From: Blastomyces gilchristii SLH14081
Taxonomy: Eukaryota > Ascomycota > Eurotiomycetes > Onygenales > Ajellomycetaceae
Reading direction: 5' to 3'
NCBI RefSeq assembly: GCF_000003855.2
Contig: NW_003101680.1
Span: forward strand, 2,564,729-2,628,728
DNA length: 64,000 nt
Of the stretch, positions 61,141-64,000 are shown in pieces. The position numbers and the translations under genes were made by a program. Each line of letters starts with the position of its first letter. Position 1 is the stretch's first letter. The notes below the pieces were generated by a model. That model was not told the origin of the DNA and did not search any database. It saw only the letters and a program-made list of their open reading frames with translations.

Positions 61141-62680
61141 AAAGTATTATTATAAGACCTGTGTTAAAGAGATCAATCATTTGAAACAGATAGAGATCTG
61201 ATAACTGATTAAGAGAACATCATAAATGAGTATTCTTCATAATCAATAAGTATTTGATAAAAAGTTCAATAATATGAGTGATGTTATCTGCTATAAAACC
61301 TGCTGAGTTATCTGTGAAAATCTTCAACAGAAGAGAGTCAATTACTCAAGAATCTTTGCATCTATCATCTCTGCATTCATCTCACAAGCTCTCATAACAA
61401 TCTCAGCATTCTGGGGATGATATGTTCTGCAGATTGATATGGTGACTGTCTTTTTGAATGCTCAACTGTCTGCTGATGAACAGATATATATAAATCAATT
61501 CACAGGATTCCGTGAAGACTGTGATGATCTTGTGTGTGACTTGATGCAGAGACTCTACAGTCTTAAGCAAGCAGCACTCTTATGATATGAGAAGCTGTGA
61601 AAGATGCTATTGTACTCAGGCTTCTGTGTCAGTCTCTATGATACTGGACTATTTATTCATGATGAAAGACAGGTCTATATGATCATCTACATGAATAATG
61701 TCCATCTCTACAGCCTGAAAATTGAAGATCTGGACTGGGCCAGAGCTGAAATCACCACTAATTACAAGATCAAGAATGTAGGAGATTCCAACTGCTATCT
61801 AGAAATGAAGATTAATAGAGATTCAACTTCATTGACATTGTTTCAACTCCTCTTTATAAGGAATCTTCTGAAGAAGTTCTCAATGAATGACTGTCATTCT
61901 ACATTCACTTCTATAAAGAAGAATGTTGATTTCATGAATGATAATGAGGAATCAATTACATACACAGCAGAATTTACCCTACAGTCCTATCAATCCAGTA
62001 TCAGATCCCTGCAATATCTGGTATTTAATACACATTCTGATATGAGCTTCGCTGCAGGATTTCTTGGACAATTCAGCTCCCAGCCTACATCAAAGAACTG
62101 GGCTGCATACAAGCATACACTCTGATATCTACAGGGTTCAATCAATGAGAGTATAACCTATCACAGAGATGCTGAAATTGAACCTGTAGCATACGCAGAT
62201 GCCGATTGGGCCGGTAGGGATCCAGGATCCTGTTCAACCACCGGTTATATCATCTACATGGCAGGTGGTCCCGTTGCATGGCAGAGCTGCCGGCAAACAG
62301 GGGTCTTCAAGTCATCAACAGAGACTGAATATATTGCATTCTCTGAGGCTGCATATGAGCTTGTCTGTCTCCGAGAGCTTCTAGAAGATGCTGGATTCAT
62401 CCCATCTCATCTCAACAATCTGGATGCCGATGATCACCTCATTCCCACCACAGCCAATGATCTGGCTTATATGATTCATGCTGATAATAAGTCCGTCATA
62501 GAGCTATTCTCTTCTGAAGCAATTCCACATCACTTGAAGTATATAGAGGTTCATTTCCACATCCTTCAGAATCTTGTCTGCAAGAATGAGATATCTATCT
62601 GATATGTTTCATCTGCTGAGAACACAGTGAATGGGCTTACTAAACCACTTGAAATGTTGAAATATACATGTTGAAAAGAG
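61141..62680 (+). pseudogene. Copia reverse transcriptase and RNase H remnant
   Basis: RT: LQIDMVTVFLNAQL (usual ..D..-AFLNG-L) and LYSLKQA at about 61555-61575, then Trp codons turned to TGA. The catalytic Y-V-D-D reads Y-M-N-N (codons 61688-61699). RNase H at about 62125-62600 is well kept: YADADWAG, then the CSTTGYIIYMAGGPVAWQS block, SSTETEYIAFSEAAYE, and the terminal H-x-H-I-L region with L-T-K-P-L. Not functional because of the RT site and stops. Confidence 0.88.
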
Positions 62681-62838
62681 AATATAAAGAAGATAGAAGA
62701 ATAGAGGGATAAAAAATGATGTATATCATGACTGATTTTTCATTACTTCACATTTTCCAGTCATTTTTTGTACCTGTACTTGATTTGAAGGCGAATTTTG
62801 TATATAGCATTGTGTATAGTTACTCTGGTGAGTGGGGA

Positions 62839-62933
62839 TGTCAGGTCACATGATCTGGCTTACTAATCCTTCCATCATATAACTTTTCACAAGCTAGCAA
62901 CCTTTCAATCACAGAAGCTTTACACCTTTCACA
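62839..62933 (+). repeat. Copia 3' LTR (95 bp)
   Basis: Preceded by the purine-rich GTGAGTGGGGA. Followed by the TSD ATTTC and 8 bp later by MITE 2. Confidence 0.95.
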
Positions 62934-62946
62934 ATTTCTACATAAC

Positions 62947-63452
62947 TAGACTGACTGTGTGACCGTGTCTGAGATCAGAACCAGAATATTTAATAATCTT
63001 ACTATTAATTTAATTACTCTCATTACACAGTTTTAAGATTAGATAGTAGTTTTATACTGTCTCAGTGAGACTTACTGTCTACTCTTATTATATTTTTCAA
63101 ATAAGATTATAATTTTCACTTCTCAATTTAAATTCTTTTTATTGCTTTAAATGACTTTAAATCTTATTTGAGTGTTATCAAAAAGTGTTACTTTTTAAAA
63201 AATTAAAAATAGTCTAAAGAAAACCTTAAAATGTCTAAAAATAGTAACTTTATATTAAGAATAAGACTAAATGAGATTAAATGAGATTACTTTTCTATTT
63301 TTTCTAAGTTATGATCTCATTTTGAGATCTGATATAAAGTTACTTTGCATGTTTTTTTATTAAATAGTCTCAGTAGAATTCATATCAAGAAATGTATAAG
63401 ATCAGATTAAATTAGATTAAACATGAAATTTATAGTCTTAGTAGTTAGTCTA
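62947..63452. mobile_element. hAT-derived MITE, copy 2 (506 bp)
   Basis: TAGACTGACTG ... TAGTCTA, same length and sequence as copy 1 apart from transitions. The 8-bp flanks (TACATAAC and GTTTGCAC) do not match, unlike copy 1 and the complete hAT. Confidence 0.88.
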
Positions 63453-64000
63453 GTTTGCACTCTCTTCTTCTTCTGTTTCTCTTATCTCTGTCTTCTCTGT
63501 TCTGACTTCTGATTCTGCGGGTCTCACACTCTTCTTTACTTTTTTTACATGCACGCGTACACAGTTCTATATTGACATTTAAGTTAATCTTGTAATAAAT
63601 AATATTAAAGTTATACACAGAGTGATAGAAGAATAAGAGATGTGTATGATATTGTTATAAAAGTAGCTTACAGCTCTTAAATTTCTTACAGATCTCAAGT
63701 TTTGAAATTTTCTTTATCTTTAACATTTTTTATAAGTGATGTGGCATTGAAAATAAATACAATGTGTGATATATGAAAATAAATAAGATGTGTATAATAT
63801 TATTTATCTTTTTACAATTAACTCTTACAGTTAAAAATCAATTCATTATCTCTTCTCTTTTCTTACACTTTTTCTTTATCGGCTAGTTACTACTCTTATA
63901 TAATCTCTATATAATACAGTGTTCAGTGACTAGATTCAGCAGCTTTCACTTTTATAATTCTGTTTCATATATTATACTATCTCTCTTCACCTGCTCAGAC
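63453..64000 (+). mobile_element. Fragment similar to the gypsy-3 3' region
   Basis: Collinear with about 27575-28110 in the same orientation, e.g. the shared CTCTGTTCTGACTTCTGATT-like start, then an identical order of motifs to the window end. It begins exactly at the MITE 2 terminus and runs off the window. Confidence 0.7.

Larger units (their letters stand above)
57229..62933 (+). mobile_element. Ty1/Copia retrotransposon, complete, 5705 bp
   Basis: LTRs of only 95 bp (57229-57323, 62839-62933) with TGT...ACA ends and a perfect 5-bp TSD ATTTC (57224-57228, 62934-62938). The sequence after the 5' LTR, GGTTATGAGACC, resembles the internal initiator-tRNA-Met primer site known from copia (GGTTATGGGCCC), and a purine tract precedes the 3' LTR. 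Order gag, protease, integrase, RT, RNase H is the Copia order. Both outer several hundred bases are much less mutated than the middle. Confidence 0.96.

Noticed and set aside
25345..64000. Centromeric or telomeric DNA
   Set aside because: AT-rich and transposon-dense, as in some fungal centromeres, but no telomere repeats and no evidence beyond RIP-mutated transposons, which also occur in ordinary AT-rich blocks.

Overview
The window looks like nuclear DNA of a filamentous ascomycete (Pezizomycotina-type). The evidence is short GT-AG introns with CTAAC-type branch points, a fungal-style mitochondrial dehydrogenase gene, chromodomain Ty3/Gypsy elements, and repeats riddled with C-to-T / G-to-A transitions as left by repeat-induced point mutation (RIP). 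No species can be named from the sequence alone.

Layout. One gene island of ordinary base composition (about 18.84-25.33 kb) sits between two very AT-rich repeat blocks (1-18.8 kb and 25.4-64 kb). The island holds two convergent, intron-containing genes: a 218-aa protein of unknown function on the + strand (20476-21464) and methylmalonate-semialdehyde dehydrogenase on the - strand (22672-24715), an enzyme of valine and thymine catabolism in mitochondria. The only other coding matter seen is dead transposon genes.

The repeat blocks are stacks of transposons inserted into one another, and most can be delimited to the base by target-site duplications (TSDs). Right block: an old Ty3/Gypsy ('gypsy-3', 25679-54685, 167-bp LTRs) was split by a complete chromovirus ('gypsy-1' copy B, 29171-36418, TSD GTTAC), a tRNA-derived SINE (37022-37391) and a second chromovirus (copy C, 38366-51467, TSD TGTAA). 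Copy C was itself split by a 5840-bp hAT DNA transposon (40187-46026, 8-bp TSD). Further right are a solo gypsy-1 LTR, a third SINE copy, an undetermined degenerate stretch, a complete Ty1/Copia element (57229-62933, 95-bp LTRs, TSD ATTTC), a 506-bp hAT-derived MITE and a fragment of the gypsy-3 3' region. Left block: chromovirus copy A (window edge to 3462) lies in a second hAT copy (to 8354), which lies in chromovirus copy D. The LTR of D carries a 5'-truncated LINE (8864-12829, 12-bp TSD). Then follow a different Gypsy with a tandemly duplicated 3' end, a gypsy-1 remnant, a SINE, a very degraded Gypsy integrase region and another MITE.

General patterns. (1) The mutation spectrum favours CpG and CpC over CpA, so Trp TGG codons become TGA; this differs from the CpA-dominated spectrum described in Neurospora. 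(2) Mutations fade out over the outermost bases of each complete element while the same LTR sequence at its inner end is heavily mutated. (3) The SINE shares its 3' tail with the LINE in the same window, suggesting a SINE/LINE partnership. (4) Introns and non-coding parts of the hAT element repeat one short motif. All LTR-element reverse transcriptases examined have lost catalytic Asp codons; only the LINE keeps its catalytic pair, and even it has stop codons.
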